Below, in pieces: positions 44,986 to 58,161 of a DNA stretch of 64,000 bases. The stretch is from Chamaecrista fasciculata (lineage: Eukaryota > Streptophyta > Magnoliopsida > Fabales > Fabaceae). Each line of letters opens with the position of its first letter. Position 1 is the first letter of the stretch. The notes under the pieces are model-generated. The model searched no databases and was not told the DNA's origin. It saw only the letters and a program-made list of their open reading frames with translations. The DNA is taken from contig QANZ01051002.1 of the NCBI GenBank assembly GCA_003254925.1, forward strand, positions 1 through 64,000, in the 5' to 3' direction. A program made the position numbers and the translations under genes.

Positions 44986-47900
44986 ATGGACTTGACGGCG
45001 AAGCTTCATCACCTGGAGCTCAGTTCGAGCTTCCTAAGTGGCTCAGTCATTCTTGACACACGTAAAGCCGCTATACGACCGTGCGTTGTTAGGCCAGTTT
45101 CGAATCGTCAAACTCTTAGAGGTAACGCTAATTTAAGTTTAATAAAGAGCCGTCAGTGTTTTGGCCCTAGAAGGGCGAAGTCTGTTATTGTTGCTGCTAG
45201 TTCTTCTTCATCTGCGGTAGCCGTAGAAGAAACCTCGACCAAAGAGGACATTGAGTCTTTGTTTTCGAACACTTCGGTCGATGAGTTTGAAAATAGACGT
45301 GTCAGTAAGCAATCTAATACGGGTGCTTCGGGCATTTCTTCCGGTGTTAAGTTAGAAAATGTGACTAAAAGCTATAAGGGTGTGACTGTGTTGAAGGATA
45401 TTAATTGGGAAGTTAAAAAGGGAGAAAAAGTGGGGTTGGTTGGTGTAAATGGTGCAGGGAAGACGACACAGATGAGAATTATTGCTGGTCAAGAGGAGCC
45501 AGACTCTGGTAATGTCATCAAAGCGAAACAAAATATGAAAATTGCATTTCTGAGTCAGGAATTTGAGGTATCTCTTAGTAGGACGGTGAGGGAGGAATTT
45601 CTGAGTGCATTTAAAGAGGAAATGGAAATAGCTGGGAAGTTGGAGAAGGTGCAGAAGGCACTAGAGGGTGCTGTGAACGATTTAGACTTGATGGGGAGGC
45701 TTTTGGACGAGTTTGATTTGCTTCAGAGGAAGGCCCAGGCAGTAAACTTGGATGTAGTAGATGCAAAGGTAAGCAAATTGATGCCAGAACTTGGGTTTGC
45801 TCCTGAGGATTCTGACAGATTGGTGGCATCATTTAGTGGTGGATGGCAGATGAGGATGTGTCTTGGGAAGATTCTACTTCAGGTATATTACATTTCGCAA
45901 CACGTAGGCTTTTGCTTATTCAACCTGAAACTACACACTTTGTATGAATATGAATTTTTGTTATTTTTTTATCTGGTGCTTTTAATTGCATATTTGCTGC
46001 ATAATTTAATTCCAATTTAACGCTCTAAAAGCATTTTTTTTTCTTGTCTTCACCAGTCTGGTTTGAAATGGGTAAAAGAAAGTTACCCATTTGTGAACTA
46101 AGGCCTACTCTTGAAACTTGTCTTTGGAAAGATTTCTATGGTGGACAAGACGTGGCTAAAGTTCTGTAGTGGTTTAGTGTTTAATGTGAAGATTTCTAAT
46201 AAAAACAAAAAATTTGAAAAATCCAATTATGCAAAAATCATATCAACTATCATGTTTTTACAACATAATATAATATGAAATATCCAAAAGCTGTACTAAG
46301 TTTTGTTTATCAGCAGTAAATTTATTTGGCGTTTAACATATTGTCGGTCATAAATTGCTAACTCATTGTTTATTGCTTTAAATCTCATAGAAGTATGCAT
46401 ATTTGTATATCTTTGATTGTCTTCAATTGCAGGAGCCAGATTTATTACTGCTGGATGAACCCACAAATCACCTTGACCTTGACACCATTGAGTGGCTTGA
46501 AGGTTATCTCAACAAGCAGGATGTGCCAATGGTTATCATTTCCCATGACAGAGCCTTTCTTGATCAGCTGTGTACAAAAATTGTGGAAACTGACATGGGT
46601 GTGTCCAGAACATACGAGGGAAATTATTCCCAGTATGTAGTTTCAAAGGCAACATGGATTGAGTCACAGTATGCTGCATGGGAAAAGCAGCAGAAAGAAA
46701 TTGAACAGACAAAAGACTTGATAAGCAGATTAGGTGCTGGAGCAAATTCTGGTCGTGCTTCATCTGCTGAAAAGGTATTTAAGATCCCTTATATTGGTCC
46801 AAGGAGATTACAGTTTAATAAAATATTTGTTCTTTCTTTTACAGAATGTGTATAAGTGAAAGTTTTTTTTATTACTTTTAATTAACCTTTAAAAGATTCT
46901 TACCGATAAAAACTTGAAAGCCACTGGTGCTTGTATTTATTATTGAGTTCAGTTTCAAAATTCAACGTGGTTCATTCAAATTATACTGTTTTGTTGCTTG
47001 TTGGTTCTTCTCACGTAAATGTTTCCTTCTTGTTATATGACAACAGAAGCTGGAGAGACTTCAGGAAGAGGAACTAGTTGAGAAGCCATTTCAACGGAAA
47101 CAAATGAAAATTAGGTTCCCTGAGCGTGGAACAAGTGGAAGATCCGTTGCAATGATTAAGAACTTGGAATTTGGCTTCGAGGATAAGGTGGGGCAGCATG
47201 CTCTTCTTATGCTAAACAGTGTGAAAATCTATAGTGGTCTATGTCATATATTTGTTTTTATGACATCATGTTGATCAAGTGTTTTGTAACAGGTTCTTTT
47301 CAAGAAGGCAAATCTTACAATTGAAAAGGGAGAAAAAATTGCCATTATTGGTCCAAATGGGTGTGGCAAAAGTACCTTGCTGAAACTAATAATGGGTTTA
47401 GAGAAGCCACATAGTGGTGAAGTTGTTCTTGGAGAGCATAATGTATTACCAAACTATTTTGAACAAAATCAGGTATGTCACTTTGATCAAAGAAATTCTA
47501 CGTTTTAAGTTGATCAGAGATGGTACTCAACTTACAGTTCTTCATACTGAACCTTATGCTTAGTTACTGCAGATACATTCTAATGTTAACCTGATTGATT
47601 TATTTCATAGGCTGAGGCACTTGATCTGGACAAGACAGTGCTTGAGACAGTAGAAGAAGTTGCTGAGGACTGGAGGATTGATGATATTAAAGGACTTCTT
47701 GGGCGTTGTAATTTCAAATCTGACATGCTTGACCGGAAAGTTTCTTTATTGAGTGGTGGTGAGAAGGTAAATTCAATATTTGTGTTCTTTTGTTTGGCAT
47801 TCAATTAGTGTTTGTAGGCGGCAATGATATCAGACTTGGAATTGATACTACAAATGAGTAGCAGTTTTCTTGAAATCCTTTTTGTCGTTTAATTTTTACA

Positions 47901-50587
47901 CTTGTACATCAATTTTAACTATTGCTACATAATGACCTGCAAATCTGAGTGGTTATTCTGTCAATTGAACTCGATAATTTGTTTTGTTTTTTTTTCTTTT
48001 TTGAGTGCTTTGGGCAGAAGGTGGAGATTGCAAGAGTTAGAGTTGTCAAAATTGGTTAGTTCAAGCCCTGACAGGTTGGCCTGTACAGGTTGTAGTTCCA
48101 GTGATTGGATTACGCTTGCCCCTTTTTTAATTGGTCTGCAAAGTGTCAATCCAGAATATATATATATATATATATATTGTATATGAGAAAAATAACGAGA
48201 GATTGATGATATGAGAAAATGCCTCTGATCAATAATAATCTTTTCTAGAGGTATAAAAATTGAAAATATATGAGCACTTAGTGTGAGTTTGGGAGAAAGG
48301 GAGTAATGGGAGTTATAGGTTGAGTACTTGGGTGTGGATGTGGTAGATCAAATTGGTTTTCCTTATTTATTCATTGGGTTTTGGTCTGGCTGTTTGGGAT
48401 TGGGACTTCACCGTTATGTTTGGCAATTTGAAGGGGGAGGGGAGGTTAACCTTCCATATCTCCTCCTTTTATTTGAATGTTGATACCTCTTCCAAAATAC
48501 CCAAATTTCCTTCCAGATCTCAATCCTCTCTCGTTCTTTTTTCCTCCTTGATCCCTAATCCAAACATACCTGAAACTTTGGGTGACAGATTAAGTAGGCT
48601 AAAGTGGTGCTGGTGTAAGGGTTGTAGGGCAGGTCTCGGTTAAATTTAACTGTTTTTTTTTTTAAAAAAAAACTAGGATGTAACTCCAACTTTAAACAAT
48701 CAGATAGGTGATTCCTCTCTAAAAATTCTAATTCATGATTTTGGTAGTTTTCTTCTTGCTGCATTACATTACAATCATTACTCTGTAATATGGCAGCAAG
48801 AGTAGGAAATACTTGCCTAATTCTAATATTTTAAGTATTGAGTATTTGTTAATTTACTAATCTTTTCAAAATTTTATTATTTATTTTTGGTAATGTAAAA
48901 GTATTATATATGATATATATATATTAATTTATGTAAATCTATTGTCGTACCCTGTACCTGCACTGCGGCATCTGTGCCTAGCAACATAGCATTTCTCATG
49001 AGTCATGATGTAATAAATTATTTTTCTTTTCGATCATTTGTTGCCAGTTAAATTCCTATTGTGAGTTGAATTGGTGTGTAGCCATATTTATGAATGTAAA
49101 GCAGGCAATCACATCAACAGTCTCATTGCAAAGATTAATACTTACTCTCATCTGACGAAGGCATAAATCATCATTTTTTTTTGTTCTCATTTTATTAGGC
49201 ACGTCTGGCCTTCTGCAAATTTATGGTAAAACCATCCACTCTTCTTGTTTTGGATGAACCAACCAATCATTTGGATATACCTTCTAAAGAAATGCTTGAG
49301 GTTCGTCTTACTTTTCTCTGATGCTCCTCCTTGTCAGCTTGTGATTGTAATCACTCCTTAACTATTTAAAATTTTGCTTTCAGGAGGCAATAACAGAGTA
49401 CAAGGGCACTGTTATTACAGTGTCTCACGATCGGTACTTCATAAAGCAGATAGTCAATAGAGTGATAGAAGTTAAAGATGGAACCATACAGGATTATGCA
49501 GGCGACTACAATGTAAGTCAGGATATATCAATCTAGGCATTTAGATTGTGGTAGTCTAAGTTTTTCTTCATCTGTATTTAGTTAAATTGGGATAATCTCA
49601 GCTCGATCAAGATGCAACTGAACTCTGGATCCCAGCTGGGATCTTGTTTTTGCTATGATGATGAGACTTAGCATGTCTTTGTGGCATTATTTGCATGTTT
49701 GAAGAAAAAAAAAAAGAATGAAATCTATGAATTTAGTTCTTGGATTATATTGGAGTTGTTATTCTAGTCTTTGGATTTTTGAAGTGATCAATTTAGTGTT
49801 CGAAAATTCATGACTCATCACAATTTAGTCATTGCAGGGTGTTGTACGGTGGTAGGGTGCCTATTGAGTATTGAGGGACTAATTTATGATGAATCATGAA
49901 TTTTTTAGGACGAAATCAATCATTTGAAAATAATTAGGGATTAAAATTGCAGTGCCTATATAATCTAAGGACTAAAATGTCAGTTCACTCGAGAAAATAT
50001 ATAAAAAAAAGAAAAAGATATGGCCTTGGCTATAGAAAACAATAACATGCATCAGTCGTACCCTAGATGAATAGTACTATTTCAGGGTCTTATTACTTAT
50101 GAAGAGTGCAGCATAATCAATCAATTGGTTTTCATATTATATAGATTTCTGACATGTTTGAATCTCAAAATTTGCAGTATTATTTAGAGAAGAATCTTGA
50201 CGCTAGGGCCAGAGAGCTTGAACGCGAGGCAGAGCTTGAGGATAAAGCCCCAAAAGTGAAAGCCAAATCCAAGATGTCAAAGGTAAAATGCTAATAGTCA
50301 AATTTGGAATGAAGTGGTTAACGGTTGAACAACTAACAGAGTGCTTTCCAAATATAGCTAGTGACATTGATAGAATTTAGAATACAACACAACAAAATAT
50401 TTAGTGCTTAATAGTGTATAATTTAGAGTATATATGGTATTTTGAACACAAAAGTGATGTTAGTAAACTGTTGTTTAATTTGCCATGACAGGCTGAGAAA
50501 GAAGCAAGGAAGAAACAGAAGATGCAGGCTTTTCAGGCAGCAAAGCAGAAGTCAAAAGGTTCGAAAAATGCAAAGAGATGGAACTGA
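44986..50587 (+). CDS. ABCF5: ABCF5, chloroplast-type ABC-F ATPase
   Basis: Nine exons: 44986-45882, 46433-46774, 47047-47187, 47293-47472, 47611-47766, 49199-49300, 49384-49512, 50178-50282, 50492-50587, giving 715 residues. ABC-F proteins are soluble twin-ATPase translation factors, relatives of bacterial EttA/Uup. Seen in order: a Ser/Arg-rich N-terminus of about 70 residues (likely plastid transit peptide), Walker [10 protein letters not shown], signature FSGGWQMR, Walker [15 protein letters not shown], switch histidine in ISHDRAFL, a linker of Arg/Glu helices, second Walker [10 protein letters not shown], signature LSGGEKARL, Walker [21 protein letters not shown], and a lysine-rich C-terminal tail. 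There are no membrane segments. All catalytic motifs are intact, and every exon except the last ends on a phase-0 donor. It matches the GCN5/ABCF5 group (Arabidopsis At5g64840). Confidence 0.96.
48157..48178. repeat. (TA)n microsatellite in ABCF5 intron 5
   Basis: About ten TA units inside a 1.4-kb intron. Confidence 0.85.
49730..49990. mobile_element. MITE in ABCF5 intron 7
   Basis: Imperfect inverted arms of the AATTTAGTxCTTGGATTATAT / TATATAATCTAAGGACTAAAAT type. It shares inner phrases with the element at 55510 (CATGACTCATCACAATTTAGTCATT). The left terminus seems eroded. Confidence 0.6.
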
Positions 50588-51364
50588 ACTGAAAGATGTT
50601 AGACAAAGTCCACCTTAGATTTCATTTAATTATACCTTTGTAAAGGGGATAGAATAGAAGGGGAAGTAGTATTATTGAGCTAGCTACTCCACCTCTTGTA
50701 TAGATCACACATGAATGGACTTACTTCTTTGGATCATAATTTGAATGGAATATAATTATACAAGTTTGGTTATCGCAACTGTTTTTTCTTCTAAAGCTAT
50801 AGCTGCAACTTCGATTTTGAGTGAACCAGCAGAACACTATGCTATTCAAGGCTTAAAATAACACGTAAAATGTGTTTTTACGTGTTAGATTATATATCTA
50901 TACTATACTATTATACTATTATATGTTGGGATAATGTATAGGGTTAGTCTACCATACAATTGTATGAACATAATGAGTAATACATACTATGTGGCGTAGT
51001 GATCGATATAATTTAATGGTCTTAAATTATAGAAGTGTAACATGTCTAAGTTTTCAACTAATAAACTGCATATTTTGAAAAGTTTTGGAATTGTCTTGAA
51101 AATATGTAAAATTATAAATTATAATAATTTTAATATTATAAATAATTATGGTTAAAATTATTTATTTAATTTTTTATTTGTCAGCAATAATTTAGTGAAC
51201 AAAGTTCTTTTGAAAACAAAATTATTATTATAATAGACATTCAAAATAATATAAAACAATAAAGTGGTAAACTATTACATGAAACAATAGATGAGAGTCG
51301 AGTTCTTTCTCAAACCCTTCTTCGTGAGGGATCACATTTTTTTTATGAGAGATTTCACCCTATT
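50588..51364. other. ABCF5 3' flank and spacer
   Basis: Contains the ABCF5 3' UTR (end not determined), then AT-rich sequence with no gene. Confidence 0.4.
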
Positions 51365-51747
51365 TCATATTAGGGTTATCAGCGGCACTCTTTTCTGTGT
51401 GTCTTCTTCAGCGGTGGTTTTCAAGTTTAGGTGATTTTCGACGGTTTTTCTTCCTAGATTTGGTCTGGTTTTTTTTTTCAATTTTTTAGATGGTTGTAGC
51501 TTTAGTTGGATCCCTAGATCTATTAACTTGGCAGCTGATTCTCTTGCCAATTTGTCTGACACGAAGATGGGGTCCTCTTGGATGGGTTGCAAACCCCCCA
51601 CCTTCGTCAGTTGATGTTCTTTCTAATTTTGTTGTTGATGCTAGAGAGAGATTTGATTATTTTGTTGTGTTTTTGTTTGTACTGTACTTGGCTTTGTCTT
51701 GCTTTTGAGTTTTGAATGAATTATGTTTCAGGCAAAAAAAAAAAAAT
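51365..51747 (+). mobile_element. L1-type LINE, 5'-truncated 3' end
   Basis: One frame reads INLAADSLANLSDTKMG and CKPPTFV, like the end of the RNase H domain of plant L1 elements (N.AADxLAN). It is followed by a T-rich 3' UTR and TTTCAGGC plus 13 A. Target duplications were not identified. The 3' end (..CAGGC-An) is reminiscent of the GGCC-An tails of the micro-scars. Confidence 0.65.
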
Positions 51748-52359
51748 TAAATAATAGTCTATGATAACTAAACAAGGATTTTAGCATATTTAAGTATTTA
51801 AATTTAGGAGACATTAATAAATATGATTTTTTTTATTAAATTAAGAGTTAAAATAGAAATACATATAAAGTTTTTGAAATTTCTAGACTATTTTTACTCA
51901 TATTTTCTCTTATCCAATTGAGATTGTTAATAAATAAAGTTAAATCGAATCTAAAAGTGAGTCGCTCATTTCACAATTAAATATGTCAGAGTTACTTATA
52001 TTTTTCTCATTTCAATTTTGAATACAATGAGTTTGAAACTATGTACACTTGAAGATTTCTTTCTCAACACAATTGAAATTATTAGCAAATAAGGTCGAAT
52101 CACGTATTGAAAAGAGGTTTAGGGTCAATTTGAAAAATTATAAAACATGTAAAATCAATTTAAAAAAATAAAATATTTAAGATGAATTTAAAATTCACCC
52201 CACACATTTATGACTAATTTGAAGTATTCACCTTTTATGGTGTCTCTCTTTCTCTATCATCTCATCTCATGAATTATGACTTTATGAGGTACGAACCGTT
52301 CCACGGCTCAATCGAACCGCCCAAAAAGTCTCCACCACGAGCCGGGTCAGACGCCGTCG
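51748..52359. other. Spacer with MITE remnant, then PDCD2-like promoter
   Basis: About 51890-52150 resembles the 36642 element. The GC-richer stretch at 52280-52400 just before the leader is the likely promoter region. Confidence 0.4.
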
Positions 52360-52645
52360 TTTAGTTCCTCTGCCAAGTGCTAAACCCTTTCATGTGTTGT
52401 GTAGAACTAACCAAAAAACACAGATTTTCGCCGTTTGAGTTCTTCAAATTCCAATTCAGTGTAGCCTCGCAAGGTGAATACTCAATCGCTATTTGTTTTT
52501 CTTTTTAAAGCTAATTCTGGTGTATAATTTTCTTTTTTAATGTTTTGGTTCTTTCTAGTTCAGGGCTTAGTCCTCGCTGTTTGATAGGATATTATTGTTC
52601 AGATTAAAATTTCAGTGATATGTTTCCCCATTGATGAACCTGTTT

Positions 52646-52775
52646 ATATTCGTTTTCTTTGACTGTTTCTTCTGGATTTCATTTCACCTTGTCATCTGTT
52701 TATGCCGTTCATATTCGTTTTCTTTGACTGTTTCTTCTGGATTTCATTTCACCTTGTCATCTGTTTATGCCGTTC
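52646..52775. repeat. Perfect 65-bp tandem duplication in the PDCD2-like leader intron
   Basis: 52646-52710 and 52711-52775 are identical. The related leader upstream of the PPR gene has only one copy, so this duplication came after the segmental copy. Confidence 0.9.
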
Positions 52776-52843
52776 ATGTCGCTGATTGTGTAATTGCACT
52801 TACTCTGATATTCCATTCTACTTTTTTTGCACCAGAGTGAGCA

Positions 52844-55419
52844 ATGAGTGGGGTTTTTCTAGGCATGCCAGGACAATGGGCTGAAGACTATCGTGAATCA
52901 TCAGATCCTTATACAACAAAAGTTGGAGGAATTCCTGTAAGTAGTTTTAGTCTCTATCAAACTTAACATGTTCCAATTTCAAAATGATTTGATTTTTCTG
53001 AGTATATAGTCTACTGCTTTTACTCAATAGGACTGGCCGCTTCCTAAGGACGCTATTCAAGCTTATTTGCTTCAATGTGGTGCATGTGGGAGTAAACTCT
53101 GTCTTGTTGCACAGGTTTTTTATATTTTGTATTTTTATTCCTTTGTACAACTCAACTTAGAAATTTATAATAAATGGCCAAAGAATGATATATTAATTTT
53201 CTATCTTCTCACAATCCAGGTATATGCTCCGATATCGAGTAAGACTGCAAATATTGAAGAACGCTTTCTTTTCATTTTAGGTTGTCTTAACTCAAAATGC
53301 GGAAGTGCTTCAGAAAGGTTTTTTTTCCCTTTTCTTGTGGTTACCTCTAGATAAGCATTATTGTCGTTATTGTGCACTGATTTTTCTCCTTTAATAACGT
53401 GCGGCTTGTAGCTGGCGAGTTCTTCGAGTTCAGAAGATCCATGATGCAGTTAAATCACAAACATCCACTCAGAATGTAGTTTCTGCAGCTAAACCATCCT
53501 CTGTGGTTCAAAATCCCAGCTGGTTGGACGATTTCAATGATGATGAAGATGATATGGATTTGGAGGAACTGGGTAAAGCTCTCGCTGAAGCTGGGACTTT
53601 GGCTTCTAACAGCAAGAAACCACAGTCTAATCAGCATACTAACACTGCCGCCTCTGCATCTTCAAATCATAGAACAAGTGTGGTTGATACCGATACACCA
53701 GGTAAATTTTCACTAAGGAAGAAAATGTGCCAAGATTGAAGTCCTAAATTTTATGTTTAGTTTATTTACTATCTATTCTTTCAAAAAATAAAATAATTAT
53801 AATAAGAATACCGGTTGTATCACTTGTCTGTAATCAGCTGAGGCAGTATCAATTCATTTGTTACCAGATTTAGTTCCTCCTTTATAAGTCATGTGAACTT
53901 GACCAGTTTTATTTTGGCCAAAAGAGGAATTAGGAAATATATCACAAATATCTAATGGTGGAATGTAAGTAAATTTTAGTTGAAGAGTACCAACAAGAGA
54001 ATAGATTGGTCAAGTGAAGATATGTTTACATGAGTATTGTGCTAAAATTGTTATAATAGGTTTATAGGTTGATCTACTGGTTGTTTGCAGTGGTGCCTTG
54101 CTTTTATATATACGCTGAGGAAGAGCCATCCTCAAAGGATCTTAGTTCAATATGTTCTAACTACTCATCGCTTTCCATTAAGGAGAATGCAAGTGATATT
54201 GAGGATCATGCACAAGAAGAATGGGAAAAGGAACAATATGAATATGATAAGGCTTTGAGTGCTGATAGAACATACCTCAAGTTCAAGAAACGCTTGAATG
54301 CATATCCAGAGCAGTGCTTCAGGTATGTGTGTGTATATATACATATGCATATACGCTTTTATCTATTTTGTCTGTTTCACACTTCCCTCCTCTGTGATTT
54401 AAGGGGTTATAATTTCTAACATGCTTTTTCTTATCGTCCCCTCTATAGATACTCATATGGTGGGAAGCCACTTCTGGCTGCAGCTGATGAAATAGACCCT
54501 GGTAGGTGCAGGCTCTGTGGTGGATCAAGGAAATTCGAGATGCAGCTAATGCCTCAATTGCTATATTTTCTACAAGAAGCACTTGGTGATGACAAAAGAC
54601 AGTTAGTAGAAAATTGGGATTGGATGACCCTTGTTGTCTTTACCTGTTCTGAGGTTAGTATTCTGCTATGCTGTTGATCTCGATGATAAATTTTCAGTTT
54701 TGGGTCTTCTTTAAAAGGATGAGAGCTGCAGTGCAGTGGTTATACTTATGTGGAATTGGACGTATCCTACATACTAACCATACAACTGACTCCTAAACTT
54801 TTTTGATGTCCTCAAACAATGTTACCTTTTTTCACATTAAATTAAATTTAAGTAAAATTTCTTATATCTGTTATAAATTTCAGTAATCAACACAAGACAT
54901 GTAATAATTTTTTGGTATGATCAATCATGGTAGAGACTAGAGAGAAAATATTAAAGAGAACTTTTTAGAAGAGAGATAATATAAATAAAGTTTATAATTT
55001 GAGAAATCTTATGAAATAGACTATATAAGGAACATTGTTTAAGTATTTTCTTTCATATTTGCTCCCTAGTTGCTGTTTTCCCTCCTTCAAACCATTGCCT
55101 AGACATAATAAATTTTGTGGCTCTAGCATCTAGATAAGAAGGTTGGCTTTTGATAGTTACTCCCTTGTTTATTTACCGTTTGGTTGTAGAAACTTCAGAG
55201 TAGATTTAATACATATTTCAGAAAAAAAAAAAAAACCCATATTAAAACCCTTGTTTACGTGCCTCTGATGCACTTATGTTTTACATTTCTCAGAGCTGTT
55301 CTGGAATTAACGAACAAAAAAAACTCAATACTGAGGGTTGGATTGTGGCAGAGGAGGCCATTGTGGCACAATGTGAGAAACCCATGCCTATTGACTTGGC
55401 TATCTCTCATGATCAGTGA
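52844..55419 (+). CDS. PDCD2-like protein (programmed cell death 2, C-terminal domain)
   Basis: Seven coding exons: 52844-52936, 53031-53114, 53220-53317, 53412-53701, 54091-54322, 54449-54653, 55294-55419, giving 375 residues. PDCD2 and its relatives chaperone ribosomal protein uS5 for 40S assembly in the cytoplasm and nucleus; the plant role is inferred from the family. Seen: [20 protein letters not shown]; a zinc-binding pair [24 protein letters not shown]; an acidic linker ([16 protein letters not shown]); and the C-terminal domain [35 protein letters not shown], and [16 protein letters not shown] leader intron (52474-52835) ends eight bases before the ATG. It is the likely orthologue of Arabidopsis At5g64830. 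Confidence 0.93.
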
Positions 55420-55455
55420 CATTGTTGAGAAGAGCACACAAGATTCATGCATTAA

Positions 55456-55458
<3 letters not shown>

Positions 55459-55491
<33 letters not shown>
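55459..55491. repeat. (AT)n microsatellite
   Basis: About 16 AT units just beyond the PDCD2-like stop. Confidence 0.85.
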
Positions 55492-55492
<1 letters not shown>

Positions 55493-55509
55493 GCCTATAT
55501 ATGATTTTG

Positions 55510-55777
55510 GAGTAAACTAACAATTTAGTCCCTAGATTATATGGACATTGTCATTTTAGTCTTCAATTTTTTAAAATGCTTGATTTAGTCCCTAAAAATT
55601 TAAGACTTGTTGCAAGTTAGTCATTCCATGAACATGTTACCGATAGGCAACTCAGTTTTTAAAGGGACTAAATTGCAACGAGTCATAAATTTTGGGGACT
55701 AAATCAATCATTTCAAAAATTTAAGGACTAAACTAATGACGCTCATAAAATCCAGGGACTAAATTGATAGTTTACTC
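55510..55777. mobile_element. Mutator-type MITE, 268 bp
   Basis: GAGTAAACTA and TAGTTTACTC are inverted ends with AATTTAGTCCCT arms. The flanks TATGATTTTG (55500-55509) and TATAATTTTG (55778-55787) form a 9-10 bp duplication with one mismatch. Confidence 0.75.
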
Positions 55778-55787
55778 TATAATTTTG

Positions 55788-56329
55788 AGTTTAAATGAGA
55801 TTCATTCTGGATTGGCTAGTGGCTACTACACAGTACACACCCCTTGGCTTCAATGAAAGGAACAATTGAAGAAAATTGTTCTACAAAGCAATTGGTGTAA
55901 GAGTTTGTATTCTAGGATGAAATCGCGAGTCCAATTTTTGCGTGGAGTGACTTGAAGGTTTTGGGGTTTAAGAGTGGATATAAATCAATCTTCTATTTTG
56001 GGGTTTAAGAGTGAAGAAAAAATTAGATGGATTTTACATTTTTGTTATCAAATTTATTATTATATGGAATGATTTTTGTAGAACTAATTATGAAATATAG
56101 ATAATGTTATGATACAATTACCTCTCTATTTCTTTCATTCTCTTCTGCAATTCTCAATCAAAATCCACCCTAATATTGTAAAAGCAAAACTTGAACGAAT
56201 TACAGAAAGGCAGAAATTTGAAAAGTATAGAAACCCATCAAGATAAAAATAAGTGTCTAACATAATAAGAGGATGATTAAGCTAATTAGTGAACAAATGA
56301 TAAAGAAACTAGCTAACTGAAAATTAAAA
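55788..56329. other. Spacer and 3' flank of the small secreted protein gene
   Basis: No other gene seen. Confidence 0.4.
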
Positions 56330-57225
56330 TCAAAGCTCAGCATCAGACTCAGAAGGCTTTGATGGATTGACCTTTTGAGCTGCATTTCCTACAACTTTTG
56401 CTGCTGATTTTGCTGATTCCTCCACTGTCTCTTTGCTTTTATCAAAACTCTTCCCAACTGCTTCTTTCACTTTCCCTTTCACCCCACTTCCATCCTCTCC
56501 ACTTTCTGCCCTGAAACTGAAATTAATTTCACTACTCAACTTCCCATTGTTTCTAATTAGTTTTATCTCTTTACAAATGTACATTCTTAAGTTGAAAAAA
56601 TTATCAAAAGTAATATATGAGTGTATCCTGTACTCGAGGCAAACATACTCGTAACGTTGTGAAACATTAAATGTGAGTGTCTGTCTCTCTTAATAGAAAT
56701 TTGAACTTAAATTTATCACTTTGCGATAGACCAGTAGCTTTAGTTTTAGATAGACCCAACCCCTATACAAAACTCTTATATATATATAAATATAAAAGAA
56801 AAACTTATATAAAATTTCTTATATGTTTGCCTTAAGGTTCCTCCAATCAAAAACTTTAAAACATATTAGGAACCTTACCTAAATTTTGCCCATAAATATA
56901 TATATGTAAGAAACAATTGATCAATGAATAAGAAGGACTGACGATGGATGAGATTATTGAATTAAACTTACTCCAAAGTTGGTGGAGAAAACTGCATCTG
57001 AAGATCATTGAGGACGGATTTAATCTTGTCCCAAGAACTTTTGTGTGACTTTTTGAGAAGGGAAAGAGTGTCCGTCAACAACTTTGGTAACAGTGGTTGT
57101 TGAGCATGGTTTAGATTCTGAGCAGCATTTTGTTGAAACGAAGGCTGGAATTGAAGAACCACCACCATAATCAACAATAACAATATCACACACCTTTTGC
57201 CTTTGCTTAAACTAATTTCCATCAT
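56330..57225 (-). CDS. Small protein with signal peptide and LEA-like C-terminus, function unknown
   Basis: Exons 57225-56972 and 56510-56330 give 144 residues; the splice joins GA|G in frame. It starts MMEISLSKGKRC and has a strong hydrophobic segment (VILLLLIMVVVLQF), a likely signal peptide or anchor. A Gln/Asn/Leu-rich region follows, then a basic helix (SLLKKSHKSSWDKIKSVL). The C-terminal 60 residues are Lys/Glu/Ala-rich and amphipathic (KGKVKEAVGKSFDKSKETVE), like LEA-type repeats. I do not recognise the family. In Arabidopsis a small putative membrane protein (At5g64820) lies at the matching position between LIP1 and PDCD2-like, so it may be the orthologue by position. Confidence 0.7.
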
Positions 57226-58080
57226 ACACACACACACACACAGAGATTATACAATTAATTAATACACAGTATGTATGATTAACTAAATTCTTGAGGGGTA
57301 CTACGTGATCAAATTAGGATTAAAACTAAGAAAGAAAGAAATATGGATGTAGCTGAATATTCAACTGTCACTCGATATGATGATTTGCGTGCAGAGTGAT
57401 AGATGTGTGGGTACATACCAATACCATACGTGTTTAATTTTGAGGATTGCACACGTTCTCGATCGCTACGTGGGACGTACCTGGGCCTTGCGTCTTGCAT
57501 GCATGTAGGGGTCAATGCTTGAAATTTTCAAACATGATTTCATTTCTACATATATAAATAAACAAATAAGAAGTATTTTTTTTTTTCAAAAAAGAACATT
57601 TTAATCACCAATTATACAATAATAAAATATAAGTTAAATATAACTTTTTTATTCTGAAATTCAAGTCTTTAATTAATTTATTTTAGGGTAAAGTATACTT
57701 TTGGTCCCATAAGTTTGGTAAAAGTCTCAATTTGGTCCCATAATTTTTTTTGTTTCAATTTTGATCCCAAAACTTTGTTATGTTGTCACCAATAATCAAC
57801 AGAAAAATCATTCCAGTTAGTTTTGAGAGATGCTGATATTAATTAATTACCGTGGTAGATTTAACCATATTTTCAAAGTGTATTACATCGGATTGGTGAG
57901 AAGAAACACAAATACTATGAGTTCATTCTCTTGTCCTAGTAGTTTTTTGGCGTATACAAATTCCATCTGTCAGATAATAAATAAGCCAAAGAAATCAATG
58001 ATCGATTATTAAAAGACAGAGCTATATATTAATTCGCTGAATAAAGAAGAGTAATTGAACCCTCGAAGCAAAGTCTCGAA
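57226..58080. other. Spacer with one arm of a Mutator-type MITE
   Basis: 57690-57790 carries GGTCCCATAAGTTTGGTAAA and AAAGTCTCAATTTGGTCCC, the arm unit of the 35598 element, without a matching second arm. Nothing else seen. Confidence 0.5.
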
Positions 58081-58084
58081 GCAA

Positions 58085-58137
58085 AGTCCCACATCGGTCA
58101 TTTAAGAGAGCGAAGAACCAGGAGACGCTTATAAAAG
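58085..58137 (+). promoter_or_regulatory. Plant snRNA promoter: USE and TATA
   Basis: The upstream sequence element AGTCCCACATCG (58085-58096) matches the plant consensus RTCCCACATCG. TATAAAAG lies at 58130-58137. The gap of about 34 bp is the spacing used by RNA polymerase II for U1, U2, U4 and U5 genes (pol III genes such as U6 are about 10 bp shorter). Confidence 0.92.
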
Positions 58138-58161
58138 AACCACTCGAATACAGTACAAAGC

